A stretch of DNA of 44,265 bases from positions 1-44,265 of the IMG/VR virus record IMGVR_UViG_3300028733_000005; one strand, 5' to 3'. The notes beneath the pieces are model-generated. The model made no database searches and was not told where the DNA came from. It saw nothing but the letters and a program-made list of their open reading frames with translations. This DNA comes from a virus. Positions 7,126 through 16,499 of this stretch are shown here, one piece after another. The position numbers and the translations under genes were made by a program. Each line of letters opens with the position of its first letter. Position 1 is the stretch's first letter.

Positions 7126-7329
7126 GGTAACACATTGAGCCTTTCTTCATACTTACAACAAGTCTTTTACGTAATGTGTGTCTGAAATGTTTTAGAGCAT
7201 AGTTTACTTAGCCATATAAGCTCCCTGTGAAGTTTAAATGTACTGGGTGATAAAGTACACCCAAATGATAACTGACGGCACATACCCTCTGTATTCCAGG
7301 GAATACAGAGGGTATGGTTTATGTCGGTG
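7126..7329 (-). promoter_or_regulatory. Leader region of leftward unit, with hairpins
   Basis: A 204-bp gap, the longest after the left end, ahead of gene 6766-7125. It holds several CATA sites (TATG on the minus strand; for example 7198-7201 and 7212-7215), the core described for late promoters of phiKZ. It also holds a TGTACT/AGTACA hairpin (7239-7259) with an alternative GGGTG/CACCC pairing, and the terminator-like palindrome of the protease gene at 7281-7316. A promoter is expected here, but none can be proven by eye. Confidence 0.35.
7281..7316 (-). terminator. Perfect hairpin, 17-bp stem, 2-nt loop
   Basis: CATACCCTCTGTATTCC (7281-7297), AG, then its complement at 7300-7316. It is 13 nt past the stop of the prohead protease gene on the minus strand. 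No U-tract follows. Confidence 0.65.
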
Positions 7330-8100
7330 TTACCAGTTGAGGTACGCGGGTTTCTGAATCGATGACTTTGCCCAGCCCATGGTATTCATGAGCTCCACGA
7401 TGCTATAGGAGGCCGATTCCTGAGCTACCATAGCCGGTTGCTTCAGAGCAGCCTCGATATCACTGCGAAGAATCATCTTCTCTTCCAGAGAGACGATACC
7501 CATACTTTCACAGGCAGGCGAGAAGTACTTCTCAGCCAAAGCGATGCCGCAATCATTCACCCAGTCCCAGGTGATGATGTTCTTGAGTTGCCGGTGATTG
7601 ACGCCATTGATCACTTCATCATCGGTGAAAGCACGGATCGAGAAACAGACGTTCTCATTGGGGTTGTCCAGCTGCTTCTTCAGAGCATCACCCTGAGGAC
7701 CGGACGGAGCCACCTTACCCATGATAGCGATCACGGTGCGACCACTTTCGTCCTTCATCTCTTCGAGCCAGACTTCCTTGATGTGGTGAGAGACGTTTCT
7801 CTCATTGATCAGAAAGAGCCGATTCGTGAAGTCGCGCATCTTTTCCCCAGGCATGGGCTTGGGGTGACCGCACTCACCACGGAGCTTGGAGCGTTGGACG
7901 CGCTTGATGAAGAGCGAGGAACTATCAAAGAGTTGCTTGACACCGATGGCAGTGTAGTACTCACCGATGGAGTTGAAGACATTCAGACCACCGAGGATCA
8001 CTGTGTAGTAACCCTCCTCGTCAGGTTTGAGTGTCCCTTTCTTGTTTTTGGATGCGAGTGCAGTGCAGGTAAAACGGATGGAGTTGAGATTGGTTGCCAT
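7330..8100 (-). CDS. Prohead protease
   Basis: 256 aa, GAGG 5 nt before the ATG. The protein has the signature of herpesvirus/T4 gp21-type capsid maturation serine proteases: a His motif (RNVSHHIKEVWLE, H105/H106), a middle P-x-G-x-x-L stretch (residues 132-140), the nucleophile in VCFSIRAF (S154), and an acidic residue after ITW (D179). These enzymes cleave scaffold and head proteins inside the prohead before DNA packaging. An A-Q-E/S site at 226-229 fits the A-x-E cleavage rule I recall for the SPN3US protease and would remove a C-terminal tail. The counterpart is phiKZ gp175 (from memory). The neighbouring virion genes agree. Confidence 0.85.
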   Translation of the reverse strand: MATNLNSIRFTCTALASKNKKGTLKPDEEGYYTVILGGLNVFNSIGEYYTAIGVKQLFDSSSLFIKRVQRSKLRGECGHPKPMPGEKMRDFTNRLFLINERNVSHHIKEVWLEEMKDESGRTVIAIMGKVAPSGPQGDALKKQLDNPNENVCFSIRAFTDDEVINGVNHRQLKNIITWDWVNDCGIALAEKYFSPACESMGIVSLEEKMILRSDIEAALKQPAMVAQESASYSIVELMNTMGWAKSSIQKPAYLNW

Positions 8101-8107
8101 GACTTCC

Positions 8108-8830
8108 TCAGGTTCTTAGGATGCGTTCAATATTCTCGACACGGGTAGAAGGATTGACAAGAGCGCTGATCAGACCGTCGTTCATATAGCTACCCGCTAT
8201 CTTGTTCAGAGTATTGGTTGCCGCATAGATCACTGATTTCAGAGGCACATATGCGGGAGGCTTCGTATACACATCCCTCAAGTCCGCTACCACTGTCCGA
8301 TAGTACTTCGACCTATCTCGTCTGTCACGAGAGATCAAAGAGACAATGAGTTCAGTCACTTCTCGCTGAGCACCCACGTTTGCATTTGCATACTTACGAG
8401 CCGTGTCGAACAACCTAGCCAGATCCAGATAGTTCATGTACCAAGGTACTCGACCTTTCGAAATGACTTCGTTGTAGATCTGATAAACCAAAGTGTCACG
8501 ACGAACTAAGTTGGTATTGACAACCACCTTAGCACCAGGCTCGAAAAAGAATTCGTAATAGTCAGAATCATCAACCGTCACAATCTTGAAGCTCGTGGGT
8601 TCAATCTGAATCATCGAGTTGACGATATTTGTAGCCATCAAGGTATCGTCAATCACGATAGCGAAGATACCGACGATGTATGTCTCCACACCTACGAAAG
8701 CCATGTTGCGTTCACGGAACCGCGCCGGAATGTAGATCTTTGTGGGTTTCGTGGCAAAGAGACTATTGCCCACCTTCTTCAAAGAACTCTTAACGGCTTC
8801 CGGACTACGAACAAAACGAGTGATATCCAT
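8108..8830 (-). CDS. Virion protein next to protease (phiKZ gp176-like position)
   Basis: 240 aa, only 7 bp from the protease gene, so co-transcribed and probably linked to head assembly. The N-terminal half is strand-rich and hydrophobic (MAFVGVETYIVGIFAIVIDDTLMATNIVNSM). The C-terminal half is helical and Arg-rich (RDRRDRSKYYRTVVADLRDVY). No signal peptide, and the hydrophobic stretch is interrupted by acidic residues, so it is not a clear membrane segment. The position matches gp176 of phiKZ as I remember it. The molecular role is unknown. The ribosome site is weak (A-rich). Confidence 0.72.
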   Translation of the reverse strand: MDITRFVRSPEAVKSSLKKVGNSLFATKPTKIYIPARFRERNMAFVGVETYIVGIFAIVIDDTLMATNIVNSMIQIEPTSFKIVTVDDSDYYEFFFEPGAKVVVNTNLVRRDTLVYQIYNEVISKGRVPWYMNYLDLARLFDTARKYANANVGAQREVTELIVSLISRDRRDRSKYYRTVVADLRDVYTKPPAYVPLKSVIYAATNTLNKIAGSYMNDGLISALVNPSTRVENIERILRT

Positions 8831-8850
8831 TTTCTTTTTTCCGTGAATAA

Positions 8851-8884
8851 AGACACTCTGGTAGCTAGAGCTACCAGAGTGTCT
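8851..8884 (-). terminator. Perfect hairpin, 16-bp stem, 2-nt loop
   Basis: AGACACTCTGGTAGCT (8851-8866), AG, AGCTACCAGAGTGTCT (8869-8884). It is 6 nt past the stop of leftward gene 8891-10321. No U-tract follows. Confidence 0.65.
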
Positions 8885-8890
8885 GTGAAG

Positions 8891-10321
8891 TTATGCGAGT
8901 CGCATCTGATCGAAACACCAGTCACTGATGTATTCGATTTCAGCAATGGTCGAGACTTCACGAGGATCGAGTTTCGGGTTCTCTTTCGAGAGCGCGTCGA
9001 TTCGGCTCAGCAGCTTTTCGGCATCGGTCCGATAGTACCTGGACCGTCCCAGAAGACGCAGTGCCACACCATAAGGATCAACCAGCTCTCGCTCATTGAT
9101 CCGATCGAGCTCATCCGAGAACTTCTCGAAGATCAGAGCACGAGGGATTTCCAGATCGAGTTGGTCGGCAGCAATCATCCGACCAAACACCGAGTGCATT
9201 GCAGCCTTGGTCTTTGCGAACTTGTACTTGTTGTCCGACACACTGGCCATGGCCACATGCTTGTTCCAGAGACCAGACAGCTCGCCTTTCTTGCTCAGGA
9301 ATTCTTCGAGCGTAAAGACAGGCATCTTGGCCAGCAGTGAGCCGAGTACTGCATCAGCATCACCGCCTTGTTCCAGGAACTGATCGTAGACATCCTTGTT
9401 GACAACAATCTCACGAGCTGTGCGGTCGATGAAACGAACCACGATCGGCTTGGTGGTGGCATTCGCTTCAATGATTTTGAGTTCATTGAAGAGCATTGCC
9501 CCAGCCAGTTCGTTGAGCGTGCGCATTTCCATGTTGTAGTTGGAAAGCGTCAGAGGCGTACCATCCGGAGGATTGTCGATGAAACCATTGGAGAGCAGGA
9601 AGATCGCCAACAGTTCATCGAGCTTCGACGTCACACTGCCGGAAAAAGATGCTCGCTGACCGATGAAGTTCTGGATGCGATCGGTGTATTCGTTTCCGAA
9701 CACGCTATAGTAGACCGTATCAAGAAACTTTTCACCTTTGCCAGCCAGCCAGACCGAGATCGAGATATCGAGATCGGAGTTACCGGTCTTCACTCGAGCT
9801 GCCAGAGTCTCAGGCTCCACAGCGCCCATGACGAACGGCAGGCGATAAGCCGGATTGATGGCGACCGACTGGAACTTCTCGAGCAGTGTTTCGAACGTGG
9901 GGTGCAGCAGCGGTTGCGGAGGATTCCAGCTCACGACGGAGAAACTCATGGTCTCATCGCGAGGAATGGTTCTCATCACTTCATCGACCTGAGTGACGAA
10001 TTGTTCCACGGCAGGAGCCACCACATTCTTCGCATACGAGATGTGGTTGGAGACAGCCTTGGCCAGTTCCGGAACGAGTTCATCGACGATCATGTCGTGG
10101 GACTTGACGATCATCCCGCTGGCGGAACTGTGGACTTGTTCAGTGCCTTCACTGAACGACATGGCGAACTGACCGCCGACATCCTTGCTGACAAACAGAC
10201 CGGTCGTGTGATTGACCAGCTGATTCATAGGCGAGGGATCGACTGCCGTCAGAGACAGATTCTTTGCAACCACTGCCTGGGCGAGGGGGAATGCCGCTGT
10301 TACGGCTTCATTGGTAAGCAC
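8891..10321 (-). CDS. Virion structural protein (phiKZ gp177-like position)
   Basis: 476 aa, GTG start at 10321 with AAGGAG about 8 nt upstream. Helical throughout with an Asn/Ala-rich N-terminus. No enzyme motif is seen. It lies between the protease/gp176-like genes and the RNA polymerase beta gene, the position of gp177 in phiKZ and, as I recall, of a head protein in SPN3US. A head role is therefore inferred from place, not sequence. It has its own 3' hairpin (8851-8884) and is separated from the small upstream gene by 13 bp. Confidence 0.78.
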   Translation of the reverse strand: MLTNEAVTAAFPLAQAVVAKNLSLTAVDPSPMNQLVNHTTGLFVSKDVGGQFAMSFSEGTEQVHSSASGMIVKSHDMIVDELVPELAKAVSNHISYAKNVVAPAVEQFVTQVDEVMRTIPRDETMSFSVVSWNPPQPLLHPTFETLLEKFQSVAINPAYRLPFVMGAVEPETLAARVKTGNSDLDISISVWLAGKGEKFLDTVYYSVFGNEYTDRIQNFIGQRASFSGSVTSKLDELLAIFLLSNGFIDNPPDGTPLTLSNYNMEMRTLNELAGAMLFNELKIIEANATTKPIVVRFIDRTAREIVVNKDVYDQFLEQGGDADAVLGSLLAKMPVFTLEEFLSKKGELSGLWNKHVAMASVSDNKYKFAKTKAAMHSVFGRMIAADQLDLEIPRALIFEKFSDELDRINERELVDPYGVALRLLGRSRYYRTDAEKLLSRIDALSKENPKLDPREVSTIAEIEYISDWCFDQMRLA

Positions 10322-10334
10322 TTTGCAGCTCCTT

Positions 10335-10532
10335 TCATGCCTTGAGCGAATTGGCCAGTCGAGCAGTGAAGTTCGAAACAGCCAGATTGTAGATCGATTG
10401 ACGAGTCAGTGCCTCGCCACCCAGAGAGTCAGCCACATCGTTACCCACAGTGGCCAACGTCACCTGCGCAGTCAGCTCGGCAGCATTTGCCACTGTCGAG
10501 AGAGTGTTTTTAAGCTTTTCTTCAGTGTTCAT
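10335..10532 (-). CDS. Small unknown protein, 65 aa
   Basis: An Ala/Leu/Thr-rich helical protein (NTLSTVANAAELTAQVTLATV; SIYNLAVSNFTARLANSL). No charge cluster or motif stands out. The ATG at 10532 lacks a clear ribosome site. It fills the gap between the beta-subunit gene's 3' hairpin and the gp177-like gene on the same strand, and its stop overlaps the region holding the next gene's ribosome site. It may be a minor virion protein. Moderately likely to be real, because the reading frame fills the gap exactly. Confidence 0.55.
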   Translation of the reverse strand: MNTEEKLKNTLSTVANAAELTAQVTLATVGNDVADSLGGEALTRQSIYNLAVSNFTARLANSLKA

Positions 10533-10540
10533 ACAGCAAT

Positions 10541-10565
10541 GCGGGCCAGCTATTTACTGGCCCGC
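10541..10565 (-). terminator. Perfect hairpin, 9-bp GC-rich stem
   Basis: GCGGGCCAG (10541-10549), 7-nt loop, CTGGCCCGC (10557-10565). It is 5 nt past the stop of the RNA polymerase beta gene on the minus strand. No U-tract follows, and the ATG of the next gene is at 10532. Confidence 0.6.
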
Positions 10566-10570
10566 CTCCT

Positions 10571-13500
10571 TTACTTGACGTTGTTATAGGCTGCGACTGC
10601 CTTCTTTGCGATTTCTTTCAAAAGGGTAGCAGTAGTTCCGATGATGTACGGGCTTGTCACGATGCGGTTATAGATACTCTTACCGCTGAACAAGGCGTCA
10701 ACCTTCACACCTGTTTCACTGACAATTTCGTTTTCGAACACATCAGAGATCACGGACTTGTTCTGGTTAGCGAAGACTACTTTGTCGCCAATACCAGCAG
10801 GCTGTTCGTGTGTCATGTAGATCCGAATACAAGCAGCATCTGCAGGCAACGGATCTCCTTCTACTCTGAAGCTATCGTCAACGCCCCCATCCAAGGCGGC
10901 CCCATCCACAGACTTGTTACGCTGTGTCAGCATCTTGTCCGAGGCATTCGTAATGGTTCGCAAGGAAGCAGACATATCCTCCTTCTCGCCATTGTAATAC
11001 ACCTCGACTCTCTCCACGTGACCGGTGTGTTTAGCGCGAGGCACCTGAGCACTCAGATACTGCAGCGACGTCATTGCTTCATCGGAGAATCCACCATTTC
11101 TGGCACTGACCTCATCCTCAATGACACATAGGATAGAGTCAGACTCGAGCTCATCTCCTACTTTAACCAGCTTGTGAATGCTGTCCTTGAATCCAACAAT
11201 GATGTCTCGTGTGTACGCAACAGTCGTCTTCAACTTCTCAGCCACTCTTGATGAGACGGCAGAGGAGTCTTCAAGAGTACGCACATCTTCAAGTAGCGCT
11301 ACCTTGGAGTAGAAACCAATCTTGAAGACTGCTTGATCCTTGTTAAACGTATCGCGTTCAAAGAAACCCTTGTTGTAGGAGATGATTGCTCCCTCTTTGA
11401 ACTTCTGACCAACTCGCATGTCGGTCGTCAATTCATGAGGGACAGTCAAGCCCTGTGCTTTACCAAATCTACGACCGAGTTCGATACCGACTTTCTTACC
11501 GTCATCATATTCAATTATGATGCCAGTGTCAGATACCGAAACCACCTTACCGGCCTTTTTCGCAGTAGTGGCGAACATAGGACCAGTGCGGTGTGCCATC
11601 ACATACTCATAACCAGTTCTGACCATCGGAGCTCTTGCACCCACACATGCCATGGAGTGAGAGTTCTGGATTGAGATAAACCCTACGCGCTTGGGATCAT
11701 CATTCAAAGCCCCTGGGGCTAACAATGCGCTGGTAGACAATAGAGCCGTAGCTCCGGTCTTACCGATTTCGTATCCTCTTGACAGTCCTCGCTGAGATGA
11801 GAACTGAGGGTCAGCACTGGTGAATACGTTGATACCCACATCACCCGAGTCGACCGTAGCTTCAGAGATCACACCCATGTCATTCTTGTGGTAGGCACGA
11901 GTGTGCTTGGTCATGCTCCTTGAAGTACGACCACCTACTCCACCGAAGGTAACAGCTTCTATTTCCTTCAGGTTCTGAATAGGATTGATCTCAGAGAGCA
12001 AGATCTTGCTAGGGTCTTGAGTGATGTTCATCAAGACAGCCATCGGATTGAGTTCAATAGGCGGCTTGGTATTGTCCAGACGAGAACGCTGCATGCGAAC
12101 AGCCTTCACAATCTCCGAATAGACAGCACCAGCGAACCGTTCATACCCTTTCTTACGCATGTATGCAGGATCGATCTCCTCAGGGTGATAATCCGTTTGC
12201 AGCAGCTCAACAGCCCGCATCAAGATCCCACGGAACGTGGTAGGTTCGTTGAGCTCCATGAGCAGCTCACGAGTGATTGGGTCGATGAACAGTTCATTGA
12301 TGAGCTGGATCTCCTTGAGATGGCGATTGCTCAACTTGTAAGCTTCCAGCACGTTAAGATACACGTGAGGTTGGTTGAATTCATAGACGCTGTAGAGCCT
12401 GATAGCGTCTTTGTACTCCCTGAATCCACCCAGGATCAAACTCGCAATCTTGTCATCACGGTCGAATACCAGAGTCTCATCTTCGAAGGTAATGCCGTAT
12501 TCAGAAGGCAGCAGTTTGACTTGCTTACCAGCTTCCACACGACGCACTTCAATCTTCAAAGACGCGATCAGCTTTTCAAGACCGAGCTGATAAGCCAGGA
12601 TGATGCCCACCGGAATATCGCGACCCAACACTTTCATGGTAGCGCAGTCGACAGGAGCCTTGGCAGACTCCACACCCAGCATTTCTTCAAACGACTTGAA
12701 AGGAGACAAGACTCCCTTCTCACCGAGGAGGATGTTGCTGAACTTATCGAGCACGATCACCTTGGGCTGAGCACCTGCTTTCTTGCCAACCTCTACCGCA
12801 GCAACAATGGAACCATCAGCCTCGTACATATCCCGCAAGCTCTTATCGATCATCTGTTCGCGTTTGACGTGGTCAAAGACGAACTGAAAGCCTGCGAGTT
12901 GGAAGCTGATGTACCCCATCGACAAAGTCGTGTAAAGCTTGGGTGCTTCGAAGAGATGGTCGAAAACGTTACCGGCATTGAATTCACTGATAGGCGAATC
13001 TTCCATCAATGCAGTCTCAGCCACACGGTTTCTCAACCAAGCCCCATAATCGTTGACTCGTTTCTCACTGCGACAAACAAACACTTTTCCATAGTAGCTT
13101 GTGAGAGCCACACGGTTAGGACCTACCTTGTGAATAGGCAGATCTCCGATTTGCTTACGCATACGGTACTTCGAACCATTGACTTCAAAGACCCCGTTCT
13201 CATCCACACTCGGCAAGGTGAAGCAGACCGTCGAAGGCTTTCCATTGACTGGCACAAACTGAACGCTGTAATTATCGTGCTTACCCATGATCGTCTCAAC
13301 GTGCTCGACTTCATAGTTGGTCACGGCAATGCCGGCATTCTGGAAGTTCAGGACAGATGCAGCGATGTCCCGACCCATCGTGTTTTCAATGTACTTGCTA
13401 TCGAACTCAAGCAGACTGCTCTTGAGCATGGTCTTATCAGCGACCTGAGGAATGTCCGGCACCTGTTTGGATTCAGGCATTGCCAACTCTTCAGTGCTGA

Positions 13501-14863
13501 CTTGAACATACTTGTCCAGAGTGGTCTTACCGTCAGGAGACTTGAGTGTCTTGTACGTCCTCGACAGAGCGATGTATCGTTTGTACTCGGCAGCAGAGAC
13601 ACGTCCTATCTCAGCGAGGCTGTCGCAATAGCTTCTGACCCCTTGCTCCAGATCTTGTTTGAAAGCACGATCATAGAGGTCAATAGCTTCAGCTTCTTGC
13701 GACTTGGCCAGTTCAATTCGCTGACTGATCTTCTCGAGTTGAGCCAGATCCTTGTCCACTTCAGCCATGGAGGGCAATTGCAACTCATCCACGACTGATT
13801 CAGGATTGTTGACACTACCAGGGCGAGCTTGAGCAGGTAGCGGGCCTTCCTTGGTCGTCTTACCACCAAAGGCTGAAGGCGTAGCACCAATGACCAGCAA
13901 CTTGGAATGGTCGTCGGAGATCTGCTCTTCGTCGTCTCCAGGAGTTTCAGGCACCCCTTCTTCATTGAGGATGTCGGCGCTATTACCACCCCCTGATCTG
14001 AAAGACATCGCCACAGCCATCATCCGCAGATAGTACTTTTGCAGCTGAATAGGCGACGTACCTTTCTCAGAGAGCTCTGCGTCTTTCTCGATCTCTTCCT
14101 TGGTGTGACACCGCCATCCGTTCATGACCCCCAAGTTGACGACAAACCACTTACCCGTATCCACATAAACCAGGTTGACACGGTTCAGTTTATCCTCAGG
14201 AATCTTCGAGAGCATGGATGCTGAGCGATTCTCACCCAACCACTTCCAGAGTTCGAGCAAGAACCTCGAAGAATCATTCGGGAAGAGCTTAATGAGTTTG
14301 GTGGTCAGAGACAGACTCTCACCCATTTTCAGGATAGAGGCAGAAGGCAACACTGTCGGTATGTCGATAAAGACATACTGATCACGATCGGTAAGCTCAG
14401 CTGCTCTGGCTACATTCTCCCACACCAAGGATTCCAGGTTCTGCCACCGATAGTAATCGGTGTACTGGGTACGCTGGTATCGGTAGATGTTGTCGATCAG
14501 GGCATAGTTGAGCACAGCCAGTGAGAGCTGATCCTTAACAGCCTCCACTTCCTTGAGCAGTTTGAAACGACGATTCGTCATGTGGAACTTACGAATCATT
14601 GCATCCACAGATACACCCAGCCTTCTGGGCTTTCCTTCAAGCGAGTGCAGCTCGACGACGTGCTTCACCCAAATAGGCTTGGTGATGTTGGCAAAAAGAG
14701 AATCATTGGGACTCGGACCAGTTTGATCCACAGTTCCTTGCCTGAAATGCAACAATGCATTGCGAGGCAATTCCAATTCGGTAATCGGGGCCATGACAGG
14801 CTTGTTCAGCATGCCTGGCACTCGAATACCATACTTCTTGAAGAAGTACGGGTAGTAAAGCAT
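10571..14863 (-). CDS. Virion RNA polymerase beta subunit, N-terminal part (phiKZ gp178-like)
   Basis: 1430 aa. Two stretches identify it. Around residues 975-1015, GGVGGRTSRSMTKHTRAYH followed by KNDMGVISEATVDSGDVGIN parallels the RpoB region around [21 protein letters not shown]. Near 1355-1375, GIGDKVVFANQNKSVISDVF parallels GDKMAGRHGNKGVISKI, with both conserved lysines of the beta active site kept. The chain stops where bacterial beta has about 200 residues left; the missing end is a separate gene at 30100-30774. Large phage-specific segments fill residues 250-480. It would form the injected polymerase for early genes together with beta' parts. It is coupled to the beta' gene upstream (2-bp gap) and ends at a hairpin. 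Confidence 0.85.
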   Translation of the reverse strand: MLYYPYFFKKYGIRVPGMLNKPVMAPITELELPRNALLHFRQGTVDQTGPSPNDSLFANITKPIWVKHVVELHSLEGKPRRLGVSVDAMIRKFHMTNRRFKLLKEVEAVKDQLSLAVLNYALIDNIYRYQRTQYTDYYRWQNLESLVWENVARAAELTDRDQYVFIDIPTVLPSASILKMGESLSLTTKLIKLFPNDSSRFLLELWKWLGENRSASMLSKIPEDKLNRVNLVYVDTGKWFVVNLGVMNGWRCHTKEEIEKDAELSEKGTSPIQLQKYYLRMMAVAMSFRSGGGNSADILNEEGVPETPGDDEEQISDDHSKLLVIGATPSAFGGKTTKEGPLPAQARPGSVNNPESVVDELQLPSMAEVDKDLAQLEKISQRIELAKSQEAEAIDLYDRAFKQDLEQGVRSYCDSLAEIGRVSAAEYKRYIALSRTYKTLKSPDGKTTLDKYVQVSTEELAMPESKQVPDIPQVADKTMLKSSLLEFDSKYIENTMGRDIAASVLNFQNAGIAVTNYEVEHVETIMGKHDNYSVQFVPVNGKPSTVCFTLPSVDENGVFEVNGSKYRMRKQIGDLPIHKVGPNRVALTSYYGKVFVCRSEKRVNDYGAWLRNRVAETALMEDSPISEFNAGNVFDHLFEAPKLYTTLSMGYISFQLAGFQFVFDHVKREQMIDKSLRDMYEADGSIVAAVEVGKKAGAQPKVIVLDKFSNILLGEKGVLSPFKSFEEMLGVESAKAPVDCATMKVLGRDIPVGIILAYQLGLEKLIASLKIEVRRVEAGKQVKLLPSEYGITFEDETLVFDRDDKIASLILGGFREYKDAIRLYSVYEFNQPHVYLNVLEAYKLSNRHLKEIQLINELFIDPITRELLMELNEPTTFRGILMRAVELLQTDYHPEEIDPAYMRKKGYERFAGAVYSEIVKAVRMQRSRLDNTKPPIELNPMAVLMNITQDPSKILLSEINPIQNLKEIEAVTFGGVGGRTSRSMTKHTRAYHKNDMGVISEATVDSGDVGINVFTSADPQFSSQRGLSRGYEIGKTGATALLSTSALLAPGALNDDPKRVGFISIQNSHSMACVGARAPMVRTGYEYVMAHRTGPMFATTAKKAGKVVSVSDTGIIIEYDDGKKVGIELGRRFGKAQGLTVPHELTTDMRVGQKFKEGAIISYNKGFFERDTFNKDQAVFKIGFYSKVALLEDVRTLEDSSAVSSRVAEKLKTTVAYTRDIIVGFKDSIHKLVKVGDELESDSILCVIEDEVSARNGGFSDEAMTSLQYLSAQVPRAKHTGHVERVEVYYNGEKEDMSASLRTITNASDKMLTQRNKSVDGAALDGGVDDSFRVEGDPLPADAACIRIYMTHEQPAGIGDKVVFANQNKSVISDVFENEIVSETGVKVDALFSGKSIYNRIVTSPYIIGTTATLLKEIAKKAVAAYNNVK

Positions 14864-14865
14864 TT

Positions 14866-16488
14866 TTAACCCCGAGTCATATTACGGAATACGAAGTTGG
14901 TGGTGTCATTGCTCACAGATGCGATAAAGTGACCGTCGGTTCCGATGTACGCTTTGCGCTTATGAAGAAACTCGTGAGCTTCTTCAATAGTGTCGTCAGC
15001 ATAGCCGCCAGAACCAGACAGGGTGTCTCCATCGAAGTCAGCACCCAGGCCAGTGAGCTTACTGGAGTGCGGAATCTGTGTATTCACAAAGGAAGACTTC
15101 GTAGGAAATGCCAGGGCTGTAAATTCTTCACCCATAGGCTCCCACGAATCACTGAGCTCTTGCCTGACCTCAGAGCGGTTTGTCGGCTTGAGATAGACCA
15201 AAGACGGATAGATACTACCAATACCCGTAATCGGATACCGAGTCACATAGAACGGGAACTTGTTCGTCTGCTGATAAATAGAGCAGTAGAAGAGTTCCGT
15301 ATACGTAATAGGCTCAACCAGTGTTTTGTCCAGCTCAGGAGGAACATCGTCGATGTCGTTGATGACCTTGAAAGTTCCATCCTTACCTTTATAGATCAGC
15401 GCCAGGTAATGGCTGTTGATCATCACGGGTCTGTGACGGATGTCTTCATTCTCGTAGATGTTGAAGAGCTGTTCCATGCCGGTGTTACTTGTCCAGGCAT
15501 CGAAGACTTCGACACGTACCTTAACTGGCTCAGACTTGAGAGTCTTTGTGTTGACCAGATTGACAGGTTGGTCTTTTGTTACGAAGATCTTGGAGACGTA
15601 CTTATTTCGCACCATGTAAACCGTCTTCGGTAGGAAGGCCCTCAGGGCTTGGTACAGACCAATGACGGTATTGTTAAAGCGCACATTCTCAGGAGCACCC
15701 AGTTCTCGAGCAGTGGTATCCATACTGGAAGCCACGTTACGCGTTGTATTGAAGATACGTCTCGTAGCCCACTTACCCAGGATCAACTTGTGCTTACCGT
15801 TGACCATGTTTTCGAGCATCTCGTAGATCTGATTGAATGTCAATTGCAGAGTCAGACGTGATCTATCGATGATCTCAGGGTTGTTCCGAATAGCGGCTTC
15901 TGTGATGATGGATGAGACATTGATCAGCTTTCTGTAGAGCGGATTGATCTCATGCTCTTCAGTACGACCTCCACGAGTGATCTCCACATCTCGAATACCA
16001 GCTGGGATCACAATGATCTTATCGATCATCGCGTCATCAGCATACTTTTCAAGTAGCGAAATCATCTGGTTGCGGATATCGCTTTTGTTTCTTTGGAATT
16101 TGATCTCACGCCAGTGCTCAACAAAGAAGTTGAATCCAGTCATGCCATTGAGAGCTGTTGCTCTTTCGAAATCGGTAATGGCAGGATTCCAGATTGCAAA
16201 CTCTTTGCCGGTGATAATGTCCGCATAAAAGCCGCGCAGACGCTCAAAGCACTTGTAGATGATCGGGTGAAAGATCTTGACTTTGATGTCGATGTAGGAG
16301 AAGCGCCTGTTACGGACCTTGTCTCCCACACGACCAAAAATGGAAGTAGAAAACAATCCATCTTCATGGAAGTTAGTTCCACTACCACCTTGGTAGATAT
16401 CGGAAACACGAATAGGTTTTAGTCCCCTCAAGTCGTCTGGTGTAGGATCAAGCAGCTCGACATTGAACGGAATATTCAGATTTGACAT
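14866..16488 (-). CDS. Virion RNA polymerase beta' subunit, N-terminal part (phiKZ gp180-like)
   Basis: 540 aa. The catalytic loop is GLGADFDGDT (residues 480-489), whose Asp484, 486 and 488 would bind the active-site Mg2+. Bacterial enzymes have Asn where this has Gly482. The N-terminus (EDGLFSTSIFGRVGD, about residues 42-56) parallels the beta' start RDGLFCARIFGPVKD, but the four zinc-ribbon cysteines are absent. The end, FVFRNMTRG, aligns with the bacterial LGLYYMTRD just past the catalytic loop. The trigger loop and bridge helix must therefore be in another gene outside the window. The start has GGAG 7 nt upstream, within an 11-bp divergent spacer. Confidence 0.9.
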   Translation of the reverse strand: MSNLNIPFNVELLDPTPDDLRGLKPIRVSDIYQGGSGTNFHEDGLFSTSIFGRVGDKVRNRRFSYIDIKVKIFHPIIYKCFERLRGFYADIITGKEFAIWNPAITDFERATALNGMTGFNFFVEHWREIKFQRNKSDIRNQMISLLEKYADDAMIDKIIVIPAGIRDVEITRGGRTEEHEINPLYRKLINVSSIITEAAIRNNPEIIDRSRLTLQLTFNQIYEMLENMVNGKHKLILGKWATRRIFNTTRNVASSMDTTARELGAPENVRFNNTVIGLYQALRAFLPKTVYMVRNKYVSKIFVTKDQPVNLVNTKTLKSEPVKVRVEVFDAWTSNTGMEQLFNIYENEDIRHRPVMINSHYLALIYKGKDGTFKVINDIDDVPPELDKTLVEPITYTELFYCSIYQQTNKFPFYVTRYPITGIGSIYPSLVYLKPTNRSEVRQELSDSWEPMGEEFTALAFPTKSSFVNTQIPHSSKLTGLGADFDGDTLSGSGGYADDTIEEAHEFLHKRKAYIGTDGHFIASVSNDTTNFVFRNMTRG

Positions 16489-16499
16489 AGGGGTGCTCC
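16489..16499. promoter_or_regulatory. 11-bp divergent spacer holding both ribosome sites
   Basis: Between the start codons of the leftward beta' gene and the rightward 2335-aa gene lie only AGGGGTGCTCC. Read rightward, AGGGG is the ribosome site. Read leftward, GGAG is the other. Any promoter for either gene must lie inside the other's coding sequence, so the two mRNAs overlap in antisense at their 5' ends. Confidence 0.7.

Noticed and set aside
9368-10345. Rightward open frame of 325 codons
   Set aside because: Antisense shadow of the 476-aa virion gene, without a ribosome site; composition typical of a reverse-frame artefact.
12017-13798. Rightward open frame of 593 codons
   Set aside because: It lies wholly opposite the RNA polymerase beta gene, has no ribosome site, and its translation is a Leu/His/Arg-rich shadow with no motif.
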